This document shows, one piece after another, positions 43,628 through 53,820 of a stretch of DNA of 64,000 bases (positions are counted from its first letter, which is position 1; each line of letters begins with the position of its first letter). The stretch spans positions 62,001-126,000 of the forward strand of contig CAKUES010000001.1 of assembly GCA_934646835.1 (NCBI GenBank). Reading direction: 5' to 3'. Position numbers and translations under genes: made by a program. The DNA is from an uncultured Coriobacteriales bacterium. Its GTDB lineage: Bacteria; Actinomycetota; Coriobacteriia; Coriobacteriales; QAMH01. Under the pieces are notes generated by a model. That model saw nothing but the letters and a program-made list of their open reading frames with translations. It was not told the origin of the DNA and did not search any database.

Positions 43628-44464
43628 CTACTTCAAAACCCAAGCTGCGCTCTCATCGGCAAACACGTTGCTGGAATAAAGGGCCTTCTTGGCGCTCTTT
43701 TCAAAGTAAACCCAGCCAGAGGTCTTGCCGCCGGGCTTAAGCTCGCCGCTGTTAAGAGCATCGTCAGCAAGGAAAGTCTGACCTGCCACGCTGATAACCG
43801 CACCGTCCTTGTCCTCGCTATTCCATTCATATACGTTGTAAAAGGCCTTGCTGTCGCCGGTGTTCTTGTACACGACGTGGACTGCGATGTAGGTGGAGTT
43901 CGAGTATTTGGGCGTGACCTTCTTCATCTTGTCAACGGTAACCTTGAGACCGTTGTCGCCAACGTAAGTATCGCCGATGGCGAGCTTGCTCGCGTCAGCC
44001 TTAGTAGCGTCAGCATTGTCACCACCCTTGGCGCTGTCATCCGCCTTGGCCGCGCCATCTGCCGTATCCGTCGACTCGATAGTAGAACCCGAACCAGACT
44101 CGACATGACCGTCGGAGCCACTGCTCGCCGCAGCACCGCCGTACATCGCCATGAAGACCACGAGCGAGATAGCGCAAAGAACGGTACCCGCGATGGCAAT
44201 ACCGCGGCCTCCCTTGGGCTTTGCCGGCGCAGTTGCCACGATGCCGATGATGCCAAACACCAAGCCAAGAATGGCAAACGGCGTCGTGATGACATTGAAG
44301 AGCGGAATCCAGCAGCTCAAAAGCGCGATGAGGCCGAGTACCAAGCCTGCAACAGCCAAGCCGGAGGTCGACTTCTTGTGGTTATTCGTATTAACAGTGG
44401 CATTGGCGGGTTGGGCTACAGCCTGCTTCTTGTCGTCACCAGGTGCGATCGGTTGCTCTGACAT
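43628..44464 (-). CDS. membrane protein with DUF4190 and DUF4352 domains
   Basis: A 278-residue protein. The cytoplasmic N-terminus is followed by two or three membrane helices of DUF4190 type (SGLAVAGLVLGLIALLSCW), then a low-complexity Ser/Asp/Ala linker, then an exported beta-sandwich DUF4352 domain (IGDTYVGDNGLKVTVDKM) of Telokin/immunoprotective type. It shares the strand with the kinase pair 260 bases further on. Its function is unknown; envelope sensing is plausible. Confidence 0.8.
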   Translation of the reverse strand: MSEQPIAPGDDKKQAVAQPANATVNTNNHKKSTSGLAVAGLVLGLIALLSCWIPLFNVITTPFAILGLVFGIIGIVATAPAKPKGGRGIAIAGTVLCAISLVVFMAMYGGAAASSGSDGHVESGSGSTIESTDTADGAAKADDSAKGGDNADATKADASKLAIGDTYVGDNGLKVTVDKMKKVTPKYSNSTYIAVHVVYKNTGDSKAFYNVYEWNSEDKDGAVISVAGQTFLADDALNSGELKPGGKTSGWVYFEKSAKKALYSSNVFADESAAWVLK

Positions 44465-44721
44465 TTCAATCCCTTTCCTTCTCGGATACTTAGCGGAGCG
44501 CTGAGCAGCTCCTTCAATGGAGCATAGAAAAGCAGGTGTTGAAATTCATTAGCTGCCAGCTAAGAAACGGCTGGGTTGTCAAATTGGCTTCGCCCTTCTC
44601 GGCATCAACAGAAACAAAAGACCTAACGATTTCTCCACAAGGCGGCTTTATCGTGGACACGGCACACTCATACTGCGAACATGTGAGCTTAGGCAAACAA
44701 TAGGGAGAGAAGGTAGGGCGC

Positions 44722-47250
44722 ATGCTTCTTGGCGACCTCAAAGACGGACAATACGCAGTTGTGACGGGTGTGTCGGGAGAGGGCACCGTCCGACGCCACC
44801 TGCTCGACATGGGATTGACGCCCCAAGCGCAGGTCAAGCTCCAAAAGCGCGCTCCCATGGGCGACCCCATCCAGGTCACGGTCAGGGGCTTCGAACTCAC
44901 GCTGCGACTGGAAGAAGCCCAAAACGTCGAAGTGCAGCCCATCTCGGAATCCGAGGCGGCAAAACCCAAGAAGACCGCCCGCCACGACATCGCGCACCCC
45001 GGCCTGGGCGAGCTAAGCGGCACGGGAGACTACAAACGTCACACCCAACGCGAGACCGCCAAGAGCGGCCCGCTCACCTTTGCTCTCGTCGGCAACCAGA
45101 ACTGCGGTAAGACGACACTGTTCAACCAGCTCACCGGCGCAAACCAGCACGTCGGCAACTTCCCCGGCGTCACCGTCGACCGCAAGGACGGCACGATGCG
45201 CAGCCATACGGAGGCCACCGTCACAGACCTCCCCGGCGTCTACTCCCTGTCACCGTATTCGAACGAGGAGATCGTCACGCGCGACTTCTTGCTCGACACG
45301 CACCCTGACGGCATCATCAACATCGTCGACAGCACCAACATCGAGCGCAACATGTACCTCACCATGCAGATCATGGAGCTCGGCATCCCCATGGTGCTCG
45401 CGCTCAACATGATGGACGAGCTCGAGGCCAACGGCGGCACCATTCACGTCAACGCACTCGAGAAAGAGCTCGGCATTCCCGTCGTGCCCATCTCCGCCGT
45501 TCACAATGAAGGCGTCGACGAGCTTGTCGACCACGCGCTGCATGTCGCGCGCTTTTGCGAGGCACCGGAGCGCATCGACTTCTGCCCTCCGCGCGAGGAG
45601 GAAAACGACCCCTTGGGCGCTGTGCACCGCTGCATCCACGCAACCGGCCACATCATCGAACCCTATGCAGAGCAGGCGCACGTCCCGCTGAGGTTTGCCG
45701 CCACCAAAATGGTGGAAGGCGACGAGCTCATCGCATCCAAGCTCGACCTGCCTCAAAGCGTCACCTCCTCGATCGACGAGCTCATCAACACGATGGAGCG
45801 CGACGCGGGCATGGACAGCGAGGCAGCACTTGCCAACATGCGTTTCTCATACCTGAGCGACCTGTGCGCCGCGACGGTCGTCAAGCCCCACGAGAGCCGC
45901 GAGCATAAGCGCAGCGTTGCCGTCGACAAGGTCCTGACCGGCCGCTTCACCGGTATCCCCTGCTTCTTCGCGATCATGGCCGCGGTCTTTGTCTTGACCT
46001 TTGGGCCCATCGGCGGCACTTTGTCAGACCTCGTGAGCACAGGCGTCGACGCCGCACTTGCAGCGTTGGCAGCGGGCCTCGATGTCTGGGGCATGAACCC
46101 CGTTGCCAAGGGGCTCTTCGTCGACGGCATCGGCGCGGGTGTCGGCGCGGTCATCGGCTTTCTGCCGATCATCGCCACGCTGTTCCTCTTCCTGTCGATT
46201 CTCGAGGATTCCGGCTACATGGCGCGCGTCGCCTTCGTCATGGACCGCGCGATGCGCAAGATCGGCTTGTCTGGCCGCAGCATCGTCCCGCTGCTCATGG
46301 GCTTTGGCTGTTCGGTTCCCGCCATCATGGCGACGAGGACGCTGTCCAGCGAGCGCGACCGCAAGATGACGACTATGCTCGTCCCCTTCATGAGCTGCTC
46401 TGCCAAGCTGCCCATCTTCTCGATGCTCATCGCGGCCTTCTTCCCACGCGTGCTCCAGCCGATTGTGATGATCGGCATGTACATACTCGGCGTCCTGTGC
46501 GGCATCGTGTTTGCCGCCGTGCTCAAGAAGCTCAGGTTCCGCGGCCGCCCCGTTCCCTTCGTGATGGAGCTACCCAACTACCGCCTGCCCTCCGCCAAGA
46601 GCGTCGCACGCCTGGTCTGGGACAAGGTCAAGGGCTTCATCAAGAAGGCGTTCACCGTCGTCCTCGCCGCCTGCGTGGTCATCTGGTTCTTGCAAACCTT
46701 CGACACGCGCCTCAACGTCGTGGACAACGTCGACACGAGCCTGCTCGCCTCCATCGGCGGCGTCATCGCCTTCATCTTCGCCCCGCTCGGCTACGGTGAC
46801 TGGCACTGCGCGACGGCGCTCATGACGGGATTTATGGCAAAGGAGAGCGTTGTCTCCACGCTGACGCAGGTCACCGGTGCCGGCGCAGACCTCACGACCC
46901 TGTTCTCCCCGGTTGCCGAGATGGCCTTCCTCGTCTTCGTCTTGCTCTACACGCCCTGCGTCGCCGCTATCGCCACGGTTAAAAGCGAGCAGGGCGGCGC
47001 TCGCGCTGCGCTTGAGATGGTGCTCTTGCAGTGCTCGGTCGCATGGGTAGCCTCCTACATCGCCTATACCATCGGCCTGCTCGTCACCGGTGCCGCGGCC
47101 TCCATCAGCCTTATCGGCCTTTTGGTTGCCATCATCCTCGTGGCGGGCATCGCACTTTACCTGCGCAGCCAGCGCGGCGAGGTCGACCTGTCCAAGGTCA
47201 GCAGCCCCTGTGCGAGCTGCCCGTCCTGCAAGTCCGGCGGCTGCCACTAG
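44722..47250 (+). CDS. feoB: ferrous iron transporter, FeoA-FeoB fusion
   Basis: An 842-residue fusion. Residues 1-75 are a FeoA SH3-like domain (LLDMGLTPQAQVKL). The GTPase domain follows with GNQNCGKTTLF (G1), DLPGVYSL (G3) and NMMD (G4). The membrane part has two Gate motifs (FMSCSAKLPIF and the second YTPCVAAIATVK). The tail CASCPSCKSGGCH is Cys-rich, resembling a FeoC-type FeS or metal-sensing end. It imports Fe(II) under anaerobic conditions. Start ATG at 44722. The 257-base region upstream has no gene; no clear Fur or DtxR box was found. Confidence 0.94.
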   Translation: MLLGDLKDGQYAVVTGVSGEGTVRRHLLDMGLTPQAQVKLQKRAPMGDPIQVTVRGFELTLRLEEAQNVEVQPISESEAAKPKKTARHDIAHPGLGELSGTGDYKRHTQRETAKSGPLTFALVGNQNCGKTTLFNQLTGANQHVGNFPGVTVDRKDGTMRSHTEATVTDLPGVYSLSPYSNEEIVTRDFLLDTHPDGIINIVDSTNIERNMYLTMQIMELGIPMVLALNMMDELEANGGTIHVNALEKELGIPVVPISAVHNEGVDELVDHALHVARFCEAPERIDFCPPREEENDPLGAVHRCIHATGHIIEPYAEQAHVPLRFAATKMVEGDELIASKLDLPQSVTSSIDELINTMERDAGMDSEAALANMRFSYLSDLCAATVVKPHESREHKRSVAVDKVLTGRFTGIPCFFAIMAAVFVLTFGPIGGTLSDLVSTGVDAALAALAAGLDVWGMNPVAKGLFVDGIGAGVGAVIGFLPIIATLFLFLSILEDSGYMARVAFVMDRAMRKIGLSGRSIVPLLMGFGCSVPAIMATRTLSSERDRKMTTMLVPFMSCSAKLPIFSMLIAAFFPRVLQPIVMIGMYILGVLCGIVFAAVLKKLRFRGRPVPFVMELPNYRLPSAKSVARLVWDKVKGFIKKAFTVVLAACVVIWFLQTFDTRLNVVDNVDTSLLASIGGVIAFIFAPLGYGDWHCATALMTGFMAKESVVSTLTQVTGAGADLTTLFSPVAEMAFLVFVLLYTPCVAAIATVKSEQGGARAALEMVLLQCSVAWVASYIAYTIGLLVTGAAASISLIGLLVAIILVAGIALYLRSQRGEVDLSKVSSPCASCPSCKSGGCH

Positions 47251-47359
47251 TAGGAATGTCGCGCGGCGCGCTCCTGACGCTACCGTCTCAGACGTTCTAT
47301 CCAAGGGAATACGAATGTTGTATACGTAAGATGGCAACGAAGCCCTAACCTCCGTCTAA

Positions 47360-47475
47360 CGCGAGGTGCTGTTCAATGAGGGGTTTATGGGGAGGGACAA
47401 GGTCCCTCCCCTACGCGATCAGCGCTTTTGCCAATCGCATGCAGTGGGCACTCGCTCTAATCAGCGCTTTCCTAG
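47360..47475. repeat. family C element, copy 2
   Basis: Central hairpin GGGGAGGGAC-AAG-GTCCCTCCCC with flanks AATGAGGGGTTTATG and CTCGCTCTAATCAGCGC. It lies between feoB and the carboxypeptidase gene, just ahead of the latter's leader. Confidence 0.78.
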
Positions 47476-47512
47476 AACGCGCTACGAAATGAAGTTGACT
47501 CGGGGAGGAACC

Positions 47513-48796
47513 GTGGCAAGGGCAACACATTTTGGGAAGAACATCACCTGCACGTTGTGTGCCGCCGCACTTGCAGTAGCAACTGCGCCGGCAGCTTGGG
47601 GCAGCACGCCGGCGGCAGCCGAGACGACAACCTCTACCGCAGCCACAGCAGCAGATGGGCAAGCGCCTCGGCCCGAGGTCTCCAGCCAAGGAAAGCTCGA
47701 CACAACGATCACCGTATCGAGCACGAAGCTGACCCCTGCCTCGTTCAAGAAGAACTTGACGAGCAAGGTCACCATAAGTCCCGCTTACGGCAGAACGGTC
47801 TCACTGCAGCGTTATGACGCCAGCGTCAAGAAATGGGTGACGGTCACAAGCGCCAAAACCGCAGAGACTTATACGAGCACGGTCAAGCTCAAACTCGACA
47901 GCAGTTGGAGACACCGCTACAAGACCAGTTACCGCATCACCACGTCCGCAGTGGACGGCACAGGCATCGCCTATGATCCTGCAGACGAGCCGACGGCAGA
48001 GGAGCTCGCCTCCCGCGGTGCCAAGAGCGGCCGTAGCGAGAAGATCACGGCAGTCTACAGCCCCATCATCGCCAGCTCCGCCGTCGTCATCGACGCCGAG
48101 ACCAAGGCAGTCGTCTACGAGAAATACGCTCGCAAGCAGCGCAAGGTCGCCAGCATCACAAAGCTCATGACGGCGATCTTGCTGACGGAGAAGTACTCGC
48201 TCACACACAAAGTGACCGTCACCAAAGAAGCCGCCAAGACCCCCTGGGGCATCGGGCTGAAAAAGGGCGACAAGATGAGCGTTGAGAACCTGCTCTACGC
48301 CATGATGCTACCCTCGGCAAACGACGCCGCAACCGCATCCGGCATCGCCGTAAGCGGCTCGACAGCAAAGTTCACAAAGAAGATGACCGAGCGCGCTGCA
48401 GCCCTTGGCTGCGCCGACACCGTGTACAGCAACGCCCACGGCCTCGACACGAAGAGCAACCATTCGACGGCCTACGACCAGGCACTCGTGGGCGCATACG
48501 TCATGACATCGAAGTCGACAGCTATGATCCGCAAGGTTGCAAACACGAAGACACGCACCATCGCATCCGCTGCCGGCCGACGCTATTACCTCGAATCAAC
48601 CGACAAGCTCTTAGGCAAAAGCGGCTTTGTCGGCCTGAAAACCGGTACGACAGACGACGCCGGCGAGTGCTTCTGCGGCGCATTCACTGCAGACGACGGC
48701 CGCCTGTACATCAGCGTGGTCCTAGGCAGCAAAGGCGGCAAGCGCTTTGACGACTCGCTCGCGCTCGCCAAACTCACGAGCTATCTGCAGAGCTAG
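47513..48796 (+). CDS. serine-type D-Ala-D-Ala carboxypeptidase
   Basis: A 427-residue exported penicillin-binding protein (low molecular mass class). A signal peptide (residues 1 to about 30, ending near AAWGS) is followed by a domain of about 130 residues with Thr-rich beta sequence. The catalytic S-x-x-K is ASITKLMT, S-x-N is PSANDAA, and K-T-G is LKTGTTDDAGEC. It trims peptidoglycan stem peptides. The GTG at 47513 with GGGGAGGA upstream is preferred over the ATG at 47489. Family C repeats lie on both sides. Confidence 0.9.
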   Translation: MARATHFGKNITCTLCAAALAVATAPAAWGSTPAAAETTTSTAATAADGQAPRPEVSSQGKLDTTITVSSTKLTPASFKKNLTSKVTISPAYGRTVSLQRYDASVKKWVTVTSAKTAETYTSTVKLKLDSSWRHRYKTSYRITTSAVDGTGIAYDPADEPTAEELASRGAKSGRSEKITAVYSPIIASSAVVIDAETKAVVYEKYARKQRKVASITKLMTAILLTEKYSLTHKVTVTKEAAKTPWGIGLKKGDKMSVENLLYAMMLPSANDAATASGIAVSGSTAKFTKKMTERAAALGCADTVYSNAHGLDTKSNHSTAYDQALVGAYVMTSKSTAMIRKVANTKTRTIASAAGRRYYLESTDKLLGKSGFVGLKTGTTDDAGECFCGAFTADDGRLYISVVLGSKGGKRFDDSLALAKLTSYLQS

Positions 48797-48932
48797 GGAA
48801 GCGCTAACCAATGCGAGGTTTATGAGGGAGGGACTTCGGTCCCTCCCCTACGTAAGCAGCGGTTTTGGAGTTCACCAGCGGTTTTGCCAATAGCGCACTG
48901 TGAATACTCGCATTAACCAGCGTCCCCCTAAG
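48797..48932. repeat. family C element, copy 3
   Basis: Hairpin GAGGGAGGGAC-TTCG-GTCCCTCCC with outer arms (GAAGCGCTAACCAATGCGAG and ACTCGCATTAACCAGCG). It begins at the carboxypeptidase stop codon. The TTCG loop and an internal duplication of CAGCGGTTTTG make it longer than copy 1. Confidence 0.78.
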
Positions 48933-49031
48933 TCATGCCAACAGGCCTCGTCGCTCACAGCGCGATGTGCTTCGCTATACTCGAATGACTCTACAGACAA
49001 TGCGAGTATCAAGACGATTGGCGGCGCAGCG

Positions 49032-50081
49032 ATGGCAAATACAGCTGAATCTAGGCGAGAGATCGCAGCAAAGTACCTGCACTGCAACCACGAACTCAAA
49101 TCCTCATTGGGAATCGCAACGGATGCCGCGCTGGAGCCTCACCCCCTAGGGGCAGGCGAGCATAACGAGAACTACTGGTTTGCGGACCCTGCAAGCGGGC
49201 ACAAGTTCGTCCTGCGCGTCAACGTGGCCCCGCAGCCTTTCCATGACGATCAAGTCGCTTACGAATACGAGGCGCTCAAAACAATCGAACCCTGCGGGCA
49301 CGCTCCCAAACCGCTCTATGTCGACAGCTCGCGCAAGCTCATCGACCACGGTGCGATGGTCATCAGCTTCTGCGAGGGCCAAGAGCTCGACTTTGACAAG
49401 CTGCGCGACGGCGACCTGCGACGCTGTATACAACTCATGGCGAACATCCACGCAGTGAAGCTCGACGACAGCTGCAAGCTCTTTCGACCAGCGGACCCGC
49501 TGCGAGAGCTCTACGACGAGTGCATGCAGCGCTACGAGATATATCGCAGCTCTGGCTTCGAGGACGAGCGCATCAGCAAGTGGGCTGACAGGTTTGCCGG
49601 CACAGCGCGCAAGCAGATGGAGACAAGTGCGCCCTCCGACACGAGCCACGTGATCAACACGGAGACGCTCCCCTCTCACTTCCTGCTGCCGCATGATGTT
49701 ACGAGCAGCGAGCTCGGTTTCTTTGTCGATTGGGAGCGTCCCATCATCGGCGAAGTAGCACAGGACGTCGCGTACTTTGTCTCGCCCACGACGACGTTTT
49801 GGGACAGTGAGTACCTCATGCCGCTCTCGCAGGCTCACGAGCTTGTCGAAGATTACTGGGATGCCGTCGACGGACGCTTCAATCGCAAGGGTTTTGACGA
49901 GCGCTTCCGCGCTTGGCGGATGATGACCGCTCTGCGCTCGACGATGTGGTGCTGCAAGGCCTACGCGGTGCAGCGTATGACCCCGGGGTCCTATATGACT
50001 CCCAAGGCCGCCCAAAAGCTGCCGATCTACCTGTCTGACGAGTTTATGGAGCGTATCGCTCGCGATTGCTTTGAGTTGTAG
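49032..50081 (+). CDS. phosphotransferase (APH/choline kinase fold)
   Basis: A 349-residue aminoglycoside-phosphotransferase-fold protein. N-lobe LGAGEHNENYWF and FVLRVNVAPQ (ATP Lys region replaced by Arg), hinge VISFCEGQELDFDKL, then HDVTSSELGFFVDWERPIIGEVAQDVAYFV. The usual catalytic HxDxxxxN is altered, while the metal-binding Asp of VDWE remains. The substrate is unknown: a sugar, choline or antibiotic would all fit the fold. The ATG at 49032 starts the conserved part. Confidence 0.75.
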   Translation: MANTAESRREIAAKYLHCNHELKSSLGIATDAALEPHPLGAGEHNENYWFADPASGHKFVLRVNVAPQPFHDDQVAYEYEALKTIEPCGHAPKPLYVDSSRKLIDHGAMVISFCEGQELDFDKLRDGDLRRCIQLMANIHAVKLDDSCKLFRPADPLRELYDECMQRYEIYRSSGFEDERISKWADRFAGTARKQMETSAPSDTSHVINTETLPSHFLLPHDVTSSELGFFVDWERPIIGEVAQDVAYFVSPTTTFWDSEYLMPLSQAHELVEDYWDAVDGRFNRKGFDERFRAWRMMTALRSTMWCCKAYAVQRMTPGSYMTPKAAQKLPIYLSDEFMERIARDCFEL

Positions 50082-50117
50082 GGCCGGGAGCTGACGGAGA
50101 CATGCTGGTGCACGCCA

Positions 50118-50345
50118 CCTCGCTGCGACCTATGGCGCCGACTTCGTCTGGCGCCTACGTGGAGTTCGGGACTCGCCTGCGCTGACGCAGGGCCAACCGG
50201 GTCAGGTGACGTTTGGGGTCGATTGAAATCGACCCCTACGCATTCAACCTGCAGGCCCCTCGCAGCGGTGGGCGCCGACTTCGTCTGGCGCCTACGTGGG
50301 GTTCGGGGCACGTCTGCGCTGACGCAGGGCCAACAGACTGCAGCA
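50118..50345 (+). repeat. family B direct pair with spacer hairpin
   Basis: Two family B units in the same direction (about 50131 and 50270), each followed by a GACTCGCC/CACGTC-TGCGCTGACGCAGGGCC tail, with a GGGGTCGATT-GAA-ATCGACCCC hairpin between. A GGCCGAAT palindrome follows near 50420. The 400-base gap holds no gene. Confidence 0.72.
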
Positions 50346-50480
50346 TCCCATTTGGGATGGGGGCGCACCTATAATATCGATGCAACACGCATGTATATGC
50401 AGGTCAGATACATAGCGGCCGAATTTATTCGGCCCCAAACTTCTCAGATAGGCAACAGGTTGTCGTGCAAGTGTTGATGC

Positions 50481-51269
50481 TTAGCGCGCTGGCTCGGTCA
50501 GCTGTGCGCGCAGCTCCTCGCGGCGCTTTTGATCGTAGCCGAGCACGTCTCCAAGGAAGGAATCTATGCTGCCGTAGCGTTCGTTAACAGACTCGCAAAA
50601 GGCCTTGAGGTTCTCCGGACGGGCGCGGTGGTTGTTCGTCACCTGCCAAGCGACCTCCTCGTCGCCACCCATAAGGCGCAAGAAGCGCTCGAAGATCGAT
50701 TCGATGTTCTTGTCACGACCCTCGTTAGTGAGCATGTAATCCTCGAGAATGACCTGATCGCTTGCACCGAGGATCTTGAGAACGAGTAGTGCCATGATAC
50801 CGGCACGGTCCTTACCGCCAGAGCAGTGCACGTAAACGGCTTCTCCGTTCAACGCATGCTCAAAGATGCAGTCGAGACCCTCGCGCATCATCTTGGCTGT
50901 GAGCGGGTTGGGCATGTTGCGATAGAAGTCGTCCGGGTCGCAGACGATATCGCGGCCAGTGACCTTGCTTCCCTCGATGGACTTCGTGTACTCGATACCA
51001 ACCTTCTCAAGGTCATAGAAGGGAATGTGCAGGTTCTCAATGCCGATGATGGAGACATCAGGCTTTGCCTCGCGCTCCCAGCCGCAACGCACATCGACAA
51101 TGCAGCGGACGCCATACTGATGCCTCAAACGAGTCTTACCAGCATCTGAGAGCTTGTACAGCGCATCGCCACGATAGATGAGACCGCTCTTGACAACACG
51201 ATCGCCCGCGACGGGGACACCGCCCAAGTCGCGTGCGTTGGTTATTCCCTCGATTTCGATTGCCCTCAC
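50481..51269 (-). CDS. tyrosine/dual-specificity phosphatase family protein
   Basis: A 262-residue phosphatase of the Y_phosphatase3 family. The N-terminal NARDLGGVP block is diagnostic; the P-loop is HCSGGKDRAG (Cys-x5-Arg) near residue 150, with general-acid region DPDDFYRNM. The C-terminal helical part is typical. Substrates may be phosphotyrosine or phosphoinositide-like. The GTG at 51269 has AGGGG upstream. Confidence 0.88.
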   Translation of the reverse strand: MRAIEIEGITNARDLGGVPVAGDRVVKSGLIYRGDALYKLSDAGKTRLRHQYGVRCIVDVRCGWEREAKPDVSIIGIENLHIPFYDLEKVGIEYTKSIEGSKVTGRDIVCDPDDFYRNMPNPLTAKMMREGLDCIFEHALNGEAVYVHCSGGKDRAGIMALLVLKILGASDQVILEDYMLTNEGRDKNIESIFERFLRLMGGDEEVAWQVTNNHRARPENLKAFCESVNERYGSIDSFLGDVLGYDQKRREELRAQLTEPAR

Positions 51270-51403
51270 ATCAAACCCCTGCAAACAAAGCTACTAGCCT
51301 TGTGCCAGTAGACAAGTGCATTCCATAGTAGCGTATATGCAGAGTTGGCGGATAACAATTGTGGCCTGAGCTGCGTTATTGCGGTTGTTTGCAGCAGTGA
51401 TAT

Positions 51404-51510
51404 GGCCGTGACACCACATGCACCAGTGACAAATGGTGTCACCCGGAGAACTGTCGGAATAAAGCGAGTCGTTGTGGTGACACCGACACCACATGTACCA
51501 GTGGCAAGAC
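51404..51510. repeat. family D repeat locus 1
   Basis: Two units of GACACCACATG(C/T)ACCAGTG(A/G)CAA type lie in direct orientation; the first forms a hairpin with GTGACACC/GGTGTCAC ends. It lies between the phosphatase and rseP genes, in a 270-base gap without other genes. Confidence 0.65.
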
Positions 51511-51537
51511 CAGTTGCCTATGCCAGCGGCAGCTGCT

Positions 51538-52818
51538 CTACAAAATGAAGTTCATGATGTCTTGGCGCACCATATAGACAAAGAAGAGCATCATCACGGC
51601 GATAAAGGCGACGGCAGTCGCATTGATAAGCCTCGTGGACACCGGACGGCCGGCGATCTTCTCTGCAACCTCTGTGACGATCTTGCCGCCGTCCAGCGGA
51701 GGCACAGGCAGCAAGTTGATGATGCCGAGCGAGATCGAGACCGCAGCCATGATATAGAGGAACATGAAAGCACCTGCACCGGCAGCCTGCTTGGCCATGA
51801 CGCTGATGCCGACGATGGAGCTCGACTGACTCACCGTCTCAGCCGCAGTCGCGGGATTGAAGAGGTTCGCGTAGGCGGCAACAGTCTGCGTCATCATCGC
51901 CCAAGCACTCTGCATGGCCTCGCCCGGACCGACGCGCATGCGATCGCTCTTGGCAATGATACCGATCATGGGAGTGCCCGTAGAGCTCTCTGCCGCCTTA
52001 AGGGTGACATCCATCTGCTGGCCGTCGCGCTCAACGGTCAAGTCAATCTTGTCGCCGACGGCGTGCTCCTTGAGCACGGCATTGATCTGGGAGAGGTACT
52101 CGACGGGAGTGCCGTCAACTGAGGTGATGACATCGCCGGATACGATACCGGCAGCGGCGGCAGGACCCGAGTCGACCACGGAGTCAACTGTGGTCGTGGC
52201 GTACTGCAGGCCGATGCCGCAAAACGCGACGAGGATGAGGACGACTGCAAGGGCAATGTTCATCAACGGACCGGCGAAGAGCACGACAAGGCGCTTCCAA
52301 CAGGGAAGCCCGCGATACGTAACCGCGCGCTCCGCATCGAGCAGTGCCTTGGGATTGGGGACTTCACGCGCTTGACCAAGCTTATACTCAGCAGTCTTGG
52401 GGGCGCACCACTTGTCCGTCTTGTTGCTGCGGCCAGGTTTGTTGATGGAACCCCAGCCATCGAGCACGATGAGGGCGTACCCGGCATCGTCCTCCGAGAG
52501 CTCGCATGCGGCGGCGACATGCTCGATATCAACCGCCCCCTGACGGTACACGTACGCGAGGACACGCTCCAGGTTGGAATCCTCCTTGCCGCCTTCCATG
52601 CCCGCTATGCGGTTGTAGCCTCCCAGCGGAATGCAGGTGACACCATAGCGTGTACCGTTGCGCTCGAAGCCGATATTGGGGCCAGGCATACCGACCATGA
52701 ACTCCGTCACACGCACGCCAAACTTGCGTGCCGCAATGAAGTGCCCGAGCTCATGCACGACCACGAGTATGACAAGCAGGACCAATCCCCAAAACACTGT
52801 AAGCAGACCGTCGACCAA
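51538..52818 (-). CDS. rseP: RseP-type site-2 metalloprotease
   Basis: A 426-residue intramembrane zinc protease. The first helix carries HELGHF, followed by MVGMPGPNIGF; one PDZ domain is in the middle (DSGPAAAAGIVSGDVITSVDG), and the last helices contain LLPVPPLDGGKIV (second Zn-ligand motif). An unusual insert of about 80 residues (KEDSNLERVLAYVYRQGA onward) lies between the first loop and second helix. The TTG start at 52818 follows GGAGGGG; upstream frame has no membrane or conserved sequence. Normally directly after dxr; here separated from it by 1.9 kb. Confidence 0.88.
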   Translation of the reverse strand: MVDGLLTVFWGLVLLVILVVVHELGHFIAARKFGVRVTEFMVGMPGPNIGFERNGTRYGVTCIPLGGYNRIAGMEGGKEDSNLERVLAYVYRQGAVDIEHVAAACELSEDDAGYALIVLDGWGSINKPGRSNKTDKWCAPKTAEYKLGQAREVPNPKALLDAERAVTYRGLPCWKRLVVLFAGPLMNIALAVVLILVAFCGIGLQYATTTVDSVVDSGPAAAAGIVSGDVITSVDGTPVEYLSQINAVLKEHAVGDKIDLTVERDGQQMDVTLKAAESSTGTPMIGIIAKSDRMRVGPGEAMQSAWAMMTQTVAAYANLFNPATAAETVSQSSSIVGISVMAKQAAGAGAFMFLYIMAAVSISLGIINLLPVPPLDGGKIVTEVAEKIAGRPVSTRLINATAVAFIAVMMLFFVYMVRQDIMNFIL

Positions 52819-52952
52819 GAGCCCCTCCAAACCTAGTTTTCCTAGTAGCGCATGGTAGCGCTTGGGTGTGACGCAGAAATCTCGTTTAGAAAACTGGCAC
52901 CAAATTATCACGAGGGTTTGAAAGAGAGCTGAAAAGGATGGACATTGGCCTA

Positions 52953-53017
52953 GCCGCTTTGACACCAGATGTACCAGTGGCAAATGGTGTCACTGGTACA
53001 TCTGGTGTCAAAGCGGC
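52953..53017. repeat. family D perfect inverted repeat, 27-base arms
   Basis: GCCGCTTTGACACCAGATGT and the rest of a 27-base arm pair perfectly with 52991-53017 across an 11-base spacer. It lies just upstream of rseP. Confidence 0.85.
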
Positions 53018-53820
53018 AGATCCCGCATAGGCGCGGAAGGAAGCTGTCACAAAGAACGCAAGGAGAGCCGGAACATGAATGACAGTTCCTAAATTGAAAG
53101 AAATATGAGACATGAGAGAATGACTTATACCAAAGGGGATAGTTCACTGTGAGTTCTACCCTAGGGTGGTGTTATTCTGAAGAGACCCATTGTAGGCTGC
53201 CGCTATAGGCAGCGGAGTAAAAGCAGTCTAACGGTATACCCTTTGGTATACGCTCGTGTGAAGATGCTTACATAATGCTTGGTCAGGGGCTTATGGTAAC
53301 TCTACAGCCTCTAGCCCCCAATAAGATGCGTTTATTCCCCAACAATCCGGCTCAGCAATGAGCTCTCCTTAAATCCAGCAATCACATAGAGGAAAGAATA
53401 TCCCCTATAGTAGTTTTTGAACTAAGGGAGCAAGGCGGAGGGCCTCCACTGTGCCAAGGATGTAAGTTGTACATACCCGCGCTTACTTAAACAGAGCGAC
53501 ACAGACACCCAGCAAACAAACCTGAACGGACAATTGCTCAAAGTACCCCATCAATGCATGTCTGAGCCAATATACGCAAACACCCTGAACGAAAAATCGC
53601 CAGGGTGTTTGCACGAATGGCAATCAAGAGGAATGAAAGAGAGCTGGTAGAGGAGAGGTCCAGCAGTCTTTCAGATTGCCGATTATGTCCATGGCAGCAC
53701 AGAGTCCTAGCGCTAGCTTATTCAGCATGCTTGGTGAGCTGCCGGATAGAAAGCTCGCATGAAATCCGCGGCCGCTTCGCGGAGAAACGGACACATGAGG
53801 CCTTCAGGGGCAACGATGGT
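53018..53820. other. gene-poor, AT-richer gap in the rseP-dxr interval
   Basis: No convincing gene is present. It has several small hairpins (GCTGCC-N6-GGCAGC near 53196, GTATACC-N4-GGTATAC at 53234-53251, and AACACCCTG with CAGGGTGTT near 53580-53612). Base composition is clearly richer in A and T than the flanking genes. It could hold an unrecognised structured RNA. Confidence 0.5.

Noticed and set aside
44640..44721. Iron-regulator (DtxR-like) box before feoB
   Set aside because: Only a short TTAGGC half-site is present; no second half with proper spacing was found.
53160..53340. Possible 6S RNA, tmRNA or other known structured RNA
   Set aside because: Some hairpins are visible, but none of the conserved sequence blocks of those RNAs could be recognised. 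It is left as a gap description and a finding.
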